The notes: generated by a model from the letters alone, not told the origin. A DNA stretch of 64,000 bases from Lepus europaeus (GCF_033115175.1 NC_084835.1:95565448-95629447); one strand, 5' to 3'; shown: positions 1 to 11,364, numbered from the stretch's first letter. Numbers and translations are program-made.

Positions 1-633
1 GGCCCCCTGTATTTCCAATCAACCTCTAAATAACTTCTAAAATAACTTCTAAGTTCTTTTAAAAAATTAACTGCAATTTTGATAGACAATGCATTAAATC
101 TGTAAGTCAGTATTATTAGGTATTATCAGTTCAACAATATTAAATCTTCTAATTCATGAACATGGGGTGCCTTGATTTATTAAAAGATCTTAAATCTTTA
201 ATTTCTTCCAACAGCTGCAGTTTTCATAGTATGAACCTTGTACTTGTTAAATTTACTCCTATGTATTTGATGATACTGTAAATGATGTTATCTCCTTAAT
301 TTCATTTTCCACTGTTTATATACAGAAAAACTGATTTGTATGTAATGTTCTTGCACACTGTCACCTTATTGAACTTGTTTATTCGTTCTAACAGTTTTCT
401 AGCAGACTCCACGATTTTCTATTTATACAAGATTATGTCATCTGCAGAGATAGTTTTACTTTTCAATCGCACAATCTGGATCTCTTTCCTTTCTTTCTTC
501 TTGTCTAACTGCCCTGGCTAAACTCTCCATTCAATGCTAAAGAAGCAGAAATGGCACCAGAAGGAGAGGACATCCTCATCTCATTTCCTGATCAAGGAAA
601 GCATTGAGTCTTTTATCATTAAGATGCACTTTA

Positions 634-957
634 GGGGCCGGCACTGTGGAGTAGTAGGTTAAGCCACTGCCTGGAGCACCAGCAGGTGCCAGTTTGAGTC
701 CCAGCTGCTCCACTTCTGATCCAGCTCCCTGCTAATGCACCTGGGAAAGCAACAGAAGATGGTCCAAGTGCTTGGGCCCCTGCATCCATGTGGAAGATCC
801 AGAAGAACCCCCGACTCCTGGCCCAGCCCTGGCCATTGTGGCCATCTGGGGAGTGAACAAGCAGGTAGAATATTCTTGTCTCCACCTCTCTCTCTCTGTA
901 ACTCTGCCTTCAAAAAAATGAACAAGTCTCAAAGAAAAAAAAAAAAAAAAAAAAAAA
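634..957 (+). mobile_element. C-type SINE in L1
   Basis: It starts GGGGCCGGCACTGTGG, carries a B-box-like GTTTGAGTCC and ends in a CT-rich stretch and a long A run. It interrupts the L1 relic. Confidence 0.9.
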
Positions 958-1527
958 GAGCTGATGACCAAACATTTAAAAATCTGCACTGTATCTGATT
1001 ATCCTTCTCTTAGATTGTTGGGTATTATCATGAAAGGGTGTTGGATTTTGTCAAATAATTTTTCCTGTGCCTACTGTGATGGTCTATGTTAAACCAATTC
1101 TACATTCCTTGAAAAATCACACCTCTTCATGAGGTATAATATTTTCATATGTTGCTGGAGTTAGTTTACTAATATTTTGTTGAGAATTTTTACATTTATA
1201 TTCATTAAGAAATATTGTTCTACAGTTTTTTCTCTTGTAATGTCTCTGTCTGGTTTTTGTATTAGGTTAACACTGGCCTGGTGGCACCAAGTGAGAAGTG
1301 TTCCCTCCTCTTTTTTTGAAGAAGTTTGTGAAGAATTGGCATTAAGTCTTCTTTAAATTTCAGGTAGAGCACAATGTTTAAGCCTGGACTTTTCTTTGTT
1401 GGAAGGTTTAAATTTATTACTTCTATCTCTACATGTTACATGCTTATTTCAGATATCCTATTTCTGCCTAAGTCAGCTTTAACAGTTTGTACCTTTCAAG
1501 GAATTTAACAATCTTTCTTTCTTTCTT

Positions 1528-1848
1528 TTTTTTTTTAAGATTTATTTTATTTATTTGAAAGACAGAGTTACAGAGCAAGGTAGAGACAGATAGAGAGGTC
1601 TTCCATCCGCTGGTTCACTCCCCAGATGGCCGGAGCTGCACCAATCCGAAGCCAGGAGCCAGGAGCCTCCTCCAGGTCTCCCACGTGTGTGCAGGGGCCC
1701 CAGAACTTGGGGCATCTTTTACTGCTTTCCCAGGCCATAGCAGAGAGCTGGATCGGAAGAGGAACAGCCAGGACTCGAACCGGTGCCTATATATGATGCC
1801 AGCGCTCCAGGCCAGGGCTTTAACCCACTGTGCCACAGAGTCGGCCCC
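1528..1848 (-). mobile_element. C-type SINE in L1
   Basis: A full-length minus copy runs from the T-rich tail (AAGATTTATTTTATTT) to GTCGGCCCC. The L1 text resumes immediately after it. Confidence 0.9.
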
Positions 1849-2024
1849 TGACCATTCTTTCTAAGTTAAATACTTTGTTAGCATACTGTTGTTCATATTA
1901 CTCCTTCCCAATCCTCTTCTTTTCTCTAAAGTCAGCAGTCATATCCTCTCATTTTTTCCTGATTTTAGTAATTTGAGTCTTCTTTTTCTCTAGTCATTCT
2001 GGCTAAAAGGCTTGCTGATCTTTT

Positions 2025-2346
2025 TTTTTTGACAGGCAGAGTTAGACAGTGAGGGAGAAAGACAGAGAAAGGTCTTCCTTTTTCTGTTGGTTCACCCCCC
2101 AAGTGGCCGCTACGGCCGGCGCGCTGTGCGGATCCGAAGCCAGGAGCCAGGTGCTTCCTCCTGGTCTCCCATGCGGGTGCAGGGCCCAAGCACTTGGGCC
2201 ATCCTCCACTGCCTTCCTGGGCCACAGCAGAGAGCTGGCCTGGAAGAGGAGCAACCGGGACAGAATCCGGTGCCCCAACCGGGACTAAAACCTGGTGTGC
2301 CGGCGCTGCAGGCGGAGGATTAGCCTAGTGAGCCTCGGCACCGGCT
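2025..2346 (-). mobile_element. Young C-type SINE with target duplication
   Basis: It is flanked by the perfect 16-bp duplication GGCTTGCTGATCTTTT (2009-2024 and 2347-2362), which is L1 sequence. The body is of the GACAGGCAGAG...GGCACCGG young subfamily. Confidence 0.95.
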
Positions 2347-2509
2347 GGCTTGCTGATCTTTTCAAGAACTAGCTTTTGTTTTTGTTGATTCTGTTATTTT
2401 TCCACTTTGTATTCCTGGGGGTGTGCAGACAGCAGGTTGTCGTTCAAATGACAGATATTCTCACTGCTCTGAGAGTTGGATTTTCTTGGGAAAAAAAGTT
2501 TCCCTGGGA

Positions 2510-2849
2510 GCAGGCCTTTGACATGGCCGTTAAGATGCTGCCGGGGACGCCCACATCCGTATTGGAGTGCCTGGGTTGGAGTCCCGGCTCCACCCACTTC
2601 TGATTCCAGCTTCCTGTAAACACACACCCTGGGAGGCAGCAAGCGATGGTCCAAGTACTTGGATCCCTACTTCACTACCTCCATGGGAGATCTTGATTGA
2701 ATTTGGGGCTCCTGGATTTTCGGCCTGGCCCAGCACTGGATGTTGTGGGCATCTGGGGAGTGAATCTACAGATAAAAGACCTTTGTGTATGTGTGTGTGT
2801 GTGTGTCTCTGTCTCTCCGACTTTCAAATAAACAAATAAGTTTTTAAAA
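2510..2849 (+). mobile_element. Older C-type SINE
   Basis: It carries the older body (GTTAAGATGCTGC...CCTGGGTTGGAGTCCC). It ends TTTCAAATAAACAAATAAG and contains a short (TG)n near 2786-2804. Confidence 0.85.
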
Positions 2850-3466
2850 TGTTCCTCCATTTGTATATACTTGAGTTCTCAGAAGCTTTAAATGCCGCAT
2901 TTTAAATAACAATCACAAGTTACAGTTGTCCACTGGAAGGGGATCCATGGAGATCCTTGTGCTCCCATTAGGTAAGTGCTCTCCATTAAGAATGCTTTAG
3001 CCACATATTTAAATGGTTATGTAAGTAACTACCTAACAGCCTTGGTTTTGTCTCTTGGCCCCCAAAACCTAAAATATTTCTAAGGTAGCCCTTTAAGGAA
3101 AGGTTTGTTTTTTTCTAAAAGCTTTATTTTGCCTTTCCTATTTAGATCTGCAATGCTCTTGGACCAGCTTTTGTGTTTAGTGTGATACCCAGGCAACTCT
3201 GATTTATTTACTGAAAGGGCTAGCCTTTCTAGCCTTCTCTGCTGTGTCACTGTTAGCATAAATTAAGCATCCATAGATTCTTTAGTCTATTCCATTATTT
3301 ACTTGCAAAAATCAAACAAACAAGCAATCTTTGAGTAAATCTTTCTATTTAGTGAGAATCAATTTCTGTTTCTTGCAATCAAGAACCTCGGCAGGGATGA
3401 GTAATTTCAGGACTACCCTTCTCTATGAGATAGCCTTCATTCCAATGGTTTTTAAATTATCAGCCA
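2850..3466. other. Intergenic sequence, nothing recognised
   Basis: AT-rich single-copy sequence with no exon-like frame or clear repeat. Confidence 0.5.
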
Positions 3467-3799
3467 GGGGCCGGTGCCATGGTGTAGTAGGTTAATCCTC
3501 CGCCTACAGTGACAGCATCTCATATGGGCGCCGGTTCTAGTTCTGGCTGCTCCTCTTCCAACCCAGCTCTCTGCTATGGCCTGGGAAAGCATAGATGGCC
3601 CAAGTCCTTGGGCCCCTGCACCACGGGGGAGACTAGGAAGAGGCACCTGGCTCTGGCCTCGGATCAGTGCAACTCCGGTCATTGTGGCCATCTGGGGAGT
3701 GAACCAACAGACGGAAGACCTTTCTCTCTGTCTCTATCACTGTCTGTAACTCTATCTCTCAAATAAATAAATAAATAAACAAAATCTTTTTAATAAAAA
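3467..3799 (+). mobile_element. C-type SINE, first of a four-copy tandem block
   Basis: It starts GGGGCCGGTGCCATGG and ends (AAAT)n. The left flank TTATCAGCCA and right flank TTACCAGCCA look like a diverged target duplication. Confidence 0.9.
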
Positions 3800-3812
3800 A
3801 GTTACCAGCCAA

Positions 3813-4136
3813 GGGGCCAGAGCTGTGGCATAGCAGGTAAGGCCGCCACCTGCAGTGCCGGCATCCCATATGGGTACTTGTTTGAATCCTGGCTGCTCCA
3901 CTTCTTATTCAGCTCTCTGCTATGGCCTGGGAAAGCAGCAGAAGATGGCCCAAGGGCATGGGCCCCTGCACCCATGTGGGAGACCTAGAAGAAGCTCCTG
4001 GCTTTGATCAGTGCAGCTCTGCCGGTTGTGGCCAACTGGGGAGTGATCCAGTGGATGGAAGACCTCTTTCTCCCTCTGCCTCTCCTCTCTCTGTGTAACT
4101 CTGACTTTCATATAAATAAATAAATAAATCTTTTGG
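3813..4136 (+). mobile_element. C-type SINE, second of the block
   Basis: GGGGCCAGAGCTGTGGC to AAATAAATAAATCTTTT, directly after the flank of the previous copy. Confidence 0.9.
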
Positions 4137-4470
4137 AAAGCGCTGCAGCTCACTTGGCTAATCCTCCGCCTGTGGCACTGGTACCCCAGGTTCTAGTCCC
4201 GGTTGGGGCGCTGGATTCTGTCCCGGTTGCTCCTCTTCCAGTCCAGCTCTCTGCTGTGGCCCAGGAAGGCAGTGAAGGATGGCCCAGGTCCTTGGGCCCT
4301 GCACCCACATGGAGACCAGGAGGAAGCACCTGGCTCCTGGCTTCAGATCCGCGCAGCGCACTGGCCGTGGTGGCCATTAGAGGGTGAACCAATGGAAAAG
4401 GAAGACCTTTCTGTCTTTCTCCCTCACTGTCTAACTCTGCCTGTCAAGAAAAAAAAAAGTCTTTTAAAAA
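4137..4470 (+). mobile_element. Young C-type SINE, third of the block
   Basis: It belongs to the GCTCACTTGGCTAATCCTCCGCC subfamily and lacks the first few bases (GGCCGG). It abuts the tail of the previous SINE. Confidence 0.88.
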
Positions 4471-4484
4471 AAATTACCATCCAG

Positions 4485-4817
4485 AGCCGGTGCCGCGGCT
4501 CAATAGGCTAATCCTCTGCCTGCGGCGCCGGCACACAGGGTTCTAGTCCCCGTCGGGGCGTCAGATTCTGTCCCGGTTGCCCCTCTTCCAGTCCAGCTCT
4601 CTGCTGTGGCCCGGGAAGGCAGTGCAGGATGGCCCAAGTGCTTGGGCCCTGCACCCACATGGGAGACCAGGAGGAAGCACCTGGCTCCTGGCTTCGGATC
4701 AGCGCGGTGCGCCGGCCGCAGCGGCCATTGGGGAGTGAACCAATGGAAAAGGAAGACCTGTCTCTGTGTCTCTCTCTCACTGTCCACTCTGCCTGTCAAA
4801 AAAAAAAAAAAAAAAGA
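4485..4817 (+). mobile_element. Young C-type SINE, fourth of the block
   Basis: It is flanked by the perfect 13-bp duplication AATTACCATCCAG (4472-4484 and 4817-4829). It starts AGCCGGTGCCGCGG and ends in a run of A. Confidence 0.95.
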
Positions 4818-4859
4818 ATTACCATCCAGTACTGAAAATCTTCACATGTAAGTCCTTCT

Positions 4860-5220
4860 AACACCACACCTGTATATTCAAGTGCCTAACTGAAAGCTCC
4901 ACTTGGAAGTGTTCAAGGCACCTTAAACCTTAAATTCCTACTCAAAATTCAGGACTCACTCTGCTACTACTCCTAAAGAGATCACACTGCCCTTATTCCC
5001 CAGGTTACTTCCTCCTGGCTTGTTCTCTTCCTTTAAGCCATTTCTCTCAGACTCAATGAGCGATGTGTATGATTACTGTAAACATCTGTTCTTCTGTTAG
5101 ACTGCTAAGCTATTTGAGAATAGAGACCTTGTGCTATGTTCCTCCTGTATCCTTTCCCCTGGTTCACAGTGATCGGCTCATTTGTTGTAAGCACTGAAGA
5201 ACAGCTTTCTGCCACCAAAC
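4860..5220 (+). repeat. L2 LINE 3'-end relic
   Basis: Bases 5090-5170 resemble the L2 3' end (CTAAGCTATTTGAGAATAGAGACC). The rest is weaker. Confidence 0.45.
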
Positions 5221-5520
5221 CTCAGGAGCCTTCCACTCTGCCAGCTAGCCTCTCTTTTCCAATGAAGAAAGCAACCCATTTTTTAGTTAAGGCCACCTCT
5301 TCCATCTGTGCCTCAGACTCCATCCTTCCCTTTCTACCTCAGAACCCTTAAACAACCTTAAACAACCAGTCCTCTCACTCGCCTCTTTTATTTCTCTCAC
5401 TTCTAGATTCTTTCCATTAGCAATTGTTTTTTACCGTTAAGAAGTCTTTAAAACACAGCTATCATTGAATTTATTAACTTTTTGTTATACACATATAGTT
5501 CATCTTTCTTCCACTTAGTT

Positions 5521-5852
5521 TTTTTTTTTTTTAAGATTTATTTATTTGAAAGGCAGAGTTACAGAGGGAGAGAAGAGACAGAGAATTTTCCATCTGCTAT
5601 TGCACTACCCAGATGGCCACAACAGCCAGGGCTGGGCCAGGCCAAAGCCAGGAGCCAGGAGCCAGGAGTTTCTTCTGGGTCTCCCATGCAGGAAGCAGGG
5701 GCCCAAGGACTTGGGCCATCTTCTGCTGCTTTCCCAGGCTCATTAGCAGGGAGCTGGATCAGAAGTGGAAGAACCAGGGCTTGAACCAGCACCCATACGG
5801 GTGGCTGGCATTACGGCTAGGCAACTTAACCTGCTCTGCCACCGTGGGCCTC
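5521..5852 (-). mobile_element. C-type SINE
   Basis: T tail, AAGATTTATTTATTTGAAAGGC, to CCGTGGGCC. Confidence 0.9.
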
Positions 5853-6189
5853 TCACTACTTAGATATTTTTAAAAAACTGATGCTATGATTTCCACTACT
5901 AAGTATTTCAGTATTCATCTTTGAAAACTAAGTATATTTCCCTCTATAATACCATTATAACAATAAAAAAATTTTACAGAGAGTCCTTAATGTCATCTAG
6001 TTACCTAGTCCGTGTTCAATTTTCATCAAATGTTCCAAAATGTTTTTTATGGTCGATATTTTTGAGCCAGGATTCAATCAAGACCCATATACTGCATATA
6101 AATATCTTTTACACTTCTCTTTCTCTCTCTCTCTCTTTCTCATTCATTCTTATATTTTGCATGTCTGCTTTACTGGTCACCCCCTACTC

Positions 6190-6478
6190 ACTTTTTTTTT
6201 TCATATTTATTTATTTATTTATTTGAAAGACAGAGTTACAGAGGGGCAGAGACAGAGAAAGGTCTTCCATCTGCTGGTTCACTCTCCAGATGGACACAAT
6301 GGCAGAGCTGTGCTGATCCAAAGCCAGGAGCCAGGAGCTTCTTCTGGGTTTCCTACGTTGGAGCAAGGCCCCAAGGACTTGGGCCATCTTCTGCTTTCCC
6401 AGGCATAGCAGAGAGCTGGATCAGAGATGCTGGCACTGCAGGTGGTAGCTTTACCCGCTACACCACAGCACCAGACCC
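6190..6478 (-). mobile_element. C-type SINE
   Basis: T-rich (TTTA)n tail to CAGCACCAGACCCC. It has an internal deletion of about 40 bp after AGCTGGATCAGA. Confidence 0.88.
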
Positions 6479-6636
6479 CTCTACTTAATGGCCCTGACTT
6501 ACTGAAGAGACCTGACTAGTTTCACTGTCATTGAGACATCTCAAGCCTTTCCTATCTAACAGCAAACCCATCCATCACCACTAAACACATCCCCGTACCT
6601 TCTCTTTTCCCCCCTCCAAGTTAATAATACAAGATT

Positions 6637-6987
6637 GGCCGGCGCCGCGGCTCACTAGGCTAATCCTCCGCCTTGCGGCGCCGGCACACCGGGTTCTAGT
6701 CCCGGTCGGGGTGCCGGATTCTGTCCCGGTTGCCCCTCTTCCAGGCCAGCTCTCTGCTGTGGCCCGGGAGTGCAGTGGAGGATGGCCCAAGTCCTTGGGC
6801 CCTGCACCCCATGGGAGACCAGGTTAAGCACCTGGCTCCTGCCATCGGATCAGCGCGCTGGCCGCGGCGGCCATTGGAGGGTGAACCAACGGCAAAGGAA
6901 GACCTTTCTCTCTGTCTCTCTCTCACTGTCCACTCTGCCTGTCAAAAAATAAATAAATAAATAAAAATTAAAAAAAAAAGAATATTA
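6637..6987 (+). mobile_element. Young C-type SINE with target duplication
   Basis: It is flanked by the perfect 13-bp duplication AATAATACAAGAT (6623-6635 and 6988-7000). The B box reads GGGTTCTAGTCCCGG. Confidence 0.95.
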
Positions 6988-7201
6988 AATAATACAAGAT
7001 CACCTTGTTGTTTCCATTTTATCACTTTCCTTTGTCTTCTCAAACCTATTCCAACCTGGGTTTTACCCACTGCTCTTGTAAAACCACTGAGAATCTAATT
7101 ATCCCGATATTAGGACCTCTCACAGTTCTTAACTTGCCCGGCTTCTCTGCAACCTTTCAATGTTACACTATCCCTTCTTCACTCTTTGACCTGAGTGAAA
7201 C

Positions 7202-7868
7202 TGTTAGGTAGGAAGTCAGAAATGGAGCCTGTGTGTGTGAGAAAGGCCTGAAGACCAGCACCCACTGTGGAAGCCCCAGAAGCCCAGCATCCTGCACTTC
7301 AAAGTCCTGCCCAGACCCTGAGAACCTCCCAGGTGGTCCCAGCCCTTCCCCCAAGGAAAGCTCCCAGGAGAGTTCTCTCTCCTCAGCACCAAATGGGTTA
7401 CCTGATAACATGGGGCAATAAAACCTTCTCAGACAGGCACTAAGGGAGGCCCCCCTACTCTGCCAGGGCACCAGAAAATCTGGGGAGGAATTTGCTAATT
7501 TTCATCCAACAAACCCTTCTGCCAGGACTCCCCATGCTTTGTCCTGGAGGAGATGGGGAGGTGGGTGAACAGACTCCCTTAAAAACCCCCGGCCTCAACC
7601 GGGCTGCGCACTCAGCCCTCTGCCTCTCTGCTGAGTCGCCCGCCTGCCTGCCCAGGAGTACTCTCTCCACTCAACCATGTAACCTTGCTCTCCCCCAGTC
7701 TGAGCAACTGGGCTCGCTCTCTCTCAGGTTCTGTCTGGAGAGGTGCCCATCCGTTCTTACGGATGTCCCTACCCTAATAAACCTTGCTATTTTGCTTTCC
7801 ACTACTCTCTGTCTCACGCCTGAATTCTTTCTTGCATGAAGACAAGAACCCTAGCTTCTCCGGTAACA
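7202..7868 (+). mobile_element. Solo LTR of a class I (gammaretrovirus-like) endogenous retrovirus
   Basis: A 667-bp element begins TGTTAGGTAGGAAG and ends CTCCGGTAACA, with the usual TG...CA termini. It is flanked by a perfect 4-bp target duplication AAAC (7198-7201 and 7869-7872), typical of class I retroviruses. TTAAAAA at 7579-7585 is a likely TATA box and AATAAA at 7776-7781 the polyadenylation signal, which sets the plus orientation. No primer-binding site, internal coding sequence or second LTR follows, so it is a recombined solo LTR. A related copy lies at 22314-22999 in the opposite orientation. Confidence 0.9.
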
Positions 7869-7872
7869 AAAC

Positions 7873-8299
7873 CTCCTAAGTTTTCTTAGCTTTCTGTTTT
7901 GCTCATTCTATCAATTTTGTCAGCTCTTCAACCTTGACCTAAACATTAAATAATGAAGTAGATTCTAGGATATTCCATGGCACATTCTTTGAGCAATTTG
8001 ATCTCCTCAAATGGCTTCATTTATTATCAGAGTTTGACAAACTCAAAGTTCAGTTTCCACCCTGGTTTGTGGGCTATGGACTTGGATTCAACTGATTAGA
8101 CTACATGTTCATTTGCATGTCTCACAGAAATCTCAGCCTCAACATATTCCAAACTTATTTCACGATCTCCTCATTATCCACTACCACCACCCCAATTTTC
8201 CTTCAATACTCTCCAAAGCAGCCAACGGACTTAGTAGCTTAAGCCACAGAACTGAAAAGAGATCTTCAATTTTTGTCTTCTTCTCATTCCCAATGTCCA
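7873..8299. other. Intergenic sequence, nothing recognised
   Basis: Single-copy sequence between the solo LTR and a SINE, with no gene-like signal. Confidence 0.5.
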
Positions 8300-8569
8300 A
8301 CAGAGAGAGAAGAAGAGACAGAGAGGTCTTCCACCCGTTGGTTCACCCCCTAGATGGCCACAACGGCTGGAGCTGAGCTGCTTTGAAGCCAGGAGAAAGA
8401 AGCTTCTTCCAGGTCTCCCATGCGGGTGCAGGGGCCCAGGGACTTGGACCATCTTCTACTGCTTTCTTAGGCCATAGCAGAGAGCAGTTGGGACTTTAAC
8501 CAGCACCCAAATGGGATTCCAGCACCACAGGCGGAGAGGCTTAGCCCACTACACCACAGCACCAGCCCC
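8300..8569 (-). mobile_element. C-type SINE, 3'-truncated
   Basis: It begins at AGAGAGAGAAGAAGAGAC without the A tail and runs to CACCAGCCCC. About 20 bp are also missing before AGTTGGGAC. Confidence 0.85.
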
Positions 8570-8601
8570 GGTTCTTGCCTTTTTTACCTTTAAAATATTC
8601 T

Positions 8602-9020
8602 GATTTGCATTAGTTTCCTGGGGCTGCCATAAAAAGCACCACAAATACAACAGAAATCTACTTTCTCGTGGTTTTGAAAGTCGGAAATCCAAAACTTCAA
8701 GCTGTCAGTAGGACTGGTGCCTTCTGGAGGCTCTGAGGAATAATCTTATTTACGCCTCTCTACTAACATCTGGTGGTTGCTGGAAATTCTTGGTGTTCTT
8801 TGGCTTAGGGTTCCATCACTACCTCTGTTACCACAGGGTCTGCTTCCCGGTATCTCTTTCTAACAATGACACCATTCATTGGAGCTAGTGCCCAGCCCAA
8901 TCCACTATCACAATTTGATTACAACTGCAAAGGTGTTCCTTCCAAATGAGGTCTCCTTCAACATACCAAGGGCTAAGATTTCAACTTACCTTTTTAGGGG
9001 ACACAATTCAACCCATAACA
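8602..9020 (-). mobile_element. MaLR-type LTR relic
   Basis: TTAGTTTCCTGGGGCTGCC at the left and GACACAATTCAACCCATAACA at the right match the ends of an old non-autonomous mammalian LTR (MLT/MaLR group), read on the minus strand. Confidence 0.7.
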
Positions 9021-9059
9021 TGATCACGTCTGCTTTTCCTTTTAGCACAGTGTCACAGA

Positions 9060-9590
9060 GCTGGACTCTGGAATCAAACTGCCTTCGTCTGAAACCTAGC
9101 TCCACCACTTCGGTTTTGTTATTTGTAAGATTCTTTAAACGAGCATCATGAAAACTTAAAATGACTTATTTTTCAATTTTGCAGAACATTTTTCATGCTC
9201 ATCAAGTATACTCTATTTTGCTACATTAGAAAAACAACAAAAGCACAGTTCAAGTTTTTTTTTTTTTTATCTCAGATAAAGTACTTTGGAAATCTGTTGA
9301 CAAATTGAATTCTCACTTATAAATGGTAGAAAGGAACACTTTCTTACCTACAAGCAATGAACTCACGAATAACTTTCCTGAAATGCGTGTGCCAGTCCCA
9401 CCACTTTCTACCTGTGTGGGCTTAGAACAGTTACCTACATTTTTGTGCTTCAGGGTCCTCATCTGAAAAGTGGGCATGAAAACAGAAACTGTCTCTCGGG
9501 TGTGCTGTGAAGGTTACACAAGCCGATACACACAGAGCACTCGATGCAGACCCTGCGCCTGACAATCACCACACAACCATCAGTTACTAA
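9060..9590 (+). repeat. MIR SINE relic, apparently interrupted
   Basis: Bases 9060-9115 (GAGCTGGACTCTGGAATC) resemble the MIR 5' part. Bases 9395-9560 (TGTGTGGGCTTAGAACAGTTACC, GGTCCTCATCTG) resemble the MIR 3' part. Both pieces share CCACCACTT at the break, so the intervening 280 bp may be an insertion. Confidence 0.6.
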
Positions 9591-9959
9591 GACACCCACC
9601 AGCCTCTAAGGGCCTTCGCTGGAACTTCTCTCCCTCCCAGGCTGCCTCCATGCTAACGCTGCAAGGATCTTCCGAATAACCCAAGCCTTGCTAAAGCTGT
9701 CTTCGCCTGCCTCCGAGTTTTCCGCACTCTGCTCACTCTCCCAAGCCTGCAACTAGCTAATGTATACCCGCATCCAATTCCAGGTTAGCCACACTTCCTC
9801 CAGGTTCACAAGATGGGATCTCATCATGCGGTATCCGCCTACCTTTTACCTGGTCAGCTTTTGCTTAGACTGCGGTCCACCCGAAGGGCAGGGTAGCCAC
9901 TGCGACTGCAGCTCCTAAGACAAATGAGAGTCCCATCATGCACTCACTCACTAGCCTGT

Positions 9960-10860
9960 CTCACGTCTGCCTCCCGCAAGGAGCGGCCGCCGGCCCAGGG
10001 TGGCGGGCAGATCGCTGCCCTGAGAGGTCCCGGCAGCCATTCCTGTATCTTCATTTTCGCATTCCTAGATTCTAGCACAGTCCTTAGCACACTGCGCGCG
10101 CTCAAGAGCCGTAATGAGCACACTTTGCTCGGAAGATGGGGATAACGCCACCACGTTGCCCCGCAGCCCACCGCCCTCCCGTCTGTAACTCCCTCTGCTC
10201 CAAGATGAGCCACGCCCCCTCCTCAACCCCAGCTCTAACTCCAGCCTCGGACCCCAACTTCTCGCCGGCTAAAAGCCGTCGCGAGGAGATGCGGCGGAAC
10301 CACCGACCTAAACTGACAGCAGCCAGGGCATCCCCGGCTCAGGCCCGTGCCCCGACCCCGGCCACGGGACCCCGCACCCCGCAACGGAGCGCGAACCTCG
10401 GAGAGATCAGAGCGACGCGGCTCGCCCCGCAACGAGCCGCCCCCTCACGCGGGCTCAGCCCCCGGCCACTCACTCGTCCCGGCCCCGGTCGTCTCCTGCG
10501 GCGGCCCGGCTCCGGTCGCGCGCCCTGGGCGCCGCCGCCGCCCCTCAGCCCGTCCCGACCTCACTCACTGTTTTTGAGGAAGCGCTCCTCGTGTAGCACG
10601 GCAATGGCATTGACGCATAGCAGGGCCGCCTGCAGCAGGGAGTACAGAGTGAAGGCCATTGTGCCCAGAGCTGCCCACAGCTAACTCCCTACCGAACCCA
10701 CAGCGGACGTGGCGGCGCTCTGGCCTGCGCTCTCCTACGGGAGCCGGCGAGGCCCAAAACGCGTTCTCTGGGAAGCTCCACCCCCTCTGACTAAGGACCG
10801 CCCACGCTCGCGTCTGCAGGGCGTGGCCACCTGGCTTCTAACGCGGTACCAGTTAAGCCC
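9960..10860. promoter_or_regulatory. IER3IP1: CpG island and promoter of IER3IP1
   Basis: This is the only long stretch dense in CG dinucleotides in the window. It contains many GGCGG, CCGCC and CGCG clusters and covers IER3IP1 exon 1, its 5' UTR and about 200 bp upstream. No TATA box is evident near 10680-10760, in keeping with a CpG-island promoter. GGCGTGGCC and CCACGCTCGCG near 10800-10830 look like SP/KLF-type sites. The exact start of transcription cannot be placed from sequence alone. The boundaries are by eye. Confidence 0.8.
10569..10659 (-). CDS. IER3IP1: IER3IP1 coding exon 1 (partial gene)
   Basis: The minus strand reads ATG at 10659-10657 followed by 30 codons beginning MAFTLYSLLQAALLCV and ending EERFLKN. 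It then meets a consensus donor (A|GTGAGT) after the first base of codon 31. This matches the N-terminus of IER3IP1 as I recall it, a small (about 82 aa) membrane protein of the endoplasmic reticulum needed for ER-to-Golgi traffic and ER homeostasis. Residues 2-21 form the first hydrophobic membrane segment. The second membrane segment belongs to the C-terminal exons, which I could not find between 1 and 10568; in human the gene spans roughly 20 kb, so they probably lie left of the window. The exon sits inside a CpG island, as expected for a housekeeping gene. Confidence is high because the exon, start codon and donor all agree. Confidence 0.95.
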
Positions 10861-11022
10861 TTGTGAAGTAGCTGGTGGGTGTGGAGAGGACCTCACTTCG
10901 GAATACATCCCGTATTTTCAAGAATTAGAACGAACACAAGGAGGTGAAATAAAATGTTTGTTTTAGCCAAGACCTGAAGCGAGGCCTCCATCTCCCCTTC
11001 TTAGAGTGCTTACTACAAAGGG
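10861..11022. other. Upstream flank of the IER3IP1 promoter
   Basis: Sequence between the CpG island and a MaLR LTR. No motif is strong enough to call. Confidence 0.4.
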
Positions 11023-11364
11023 CTGCTATGGTTTGAAGATCTGCCTCCCAAACTCCTGAACACATTTAATCTCCAAAGGCATCAATTAATGATACTAATG
11101 GGTGGAAATTGAATCCAGGTAAGGTATTTGGGAGATGGGCCTAGCGGGAGGTCCTTGGATCGTCCGGGCCATGCCCACAAGAGGGCTGGTTAGAGAAGCC
11201 CGAGTTCTCCCCCTGCTCCCCGCTCGCCCGGTGACTCCCCCTCTGCACGAACTCTGCCATTGTCAAGAATGAACCTCCCAAACCATGGGCAAAATAAATC
11301 TCCTTCCTTCCTACCTAGCTCGTCTTAGGTAGATCGTTGTAGAAATGAGAAGCCGAGTGACACA
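11023..11364 (+). mobile_element. MaLR LTR relic (MLT1/MST-like)
   Basis: It starts TGCTATGGTTTGAAGATCTG and includes GGGAGATGGGCCTAGCGGGAGG and AATAAATCTCCTTCC. It ends near GAGTGACACA. These are hallmarks of MaLR LTRs. Confidence 0.75.

Larger units (their letters stand above)
40..2412 (-). mobile_element. Degraded L1 LINE (ORF2 region), split by three SINEs
   Basis: The pieces 40-630, 960-1525, 1850-2020 and 2350-2412 align in order with the reverse complement of mammalian L1 ORF2, as recalled. Diagnostic plus-strand phrases include TTTTGATAGACAATGC, AAGATTATGTCATCTGCAGA, TTTTGTCAAATAATTTTTC, TAATATTTTGTTGAGAAT and GATCTTTTCAAGAAC. Frameshifts and stops are frequent, so it is inactive. 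SINEs at 634, 1528 and 2025 inserted later. Confidence 0.9.

Noticed and set aside
4150..4799. Recurring long open frames with phrases such as MAQVLGPCTPWET or AESWPGRGATGTES at many places in the window
   Set aside because: All lie within C-type SINEs; they are translations of the same repeat on either strand, not a protein family.
10136..10684. 182-codon plus-strand frame across the IER3IP1 promoter
   Set aside because: It is antisense to IER3IP1 exon 1 in a CpG island, where stop codons are scarce; it is proline/arginine-rich with no domain.
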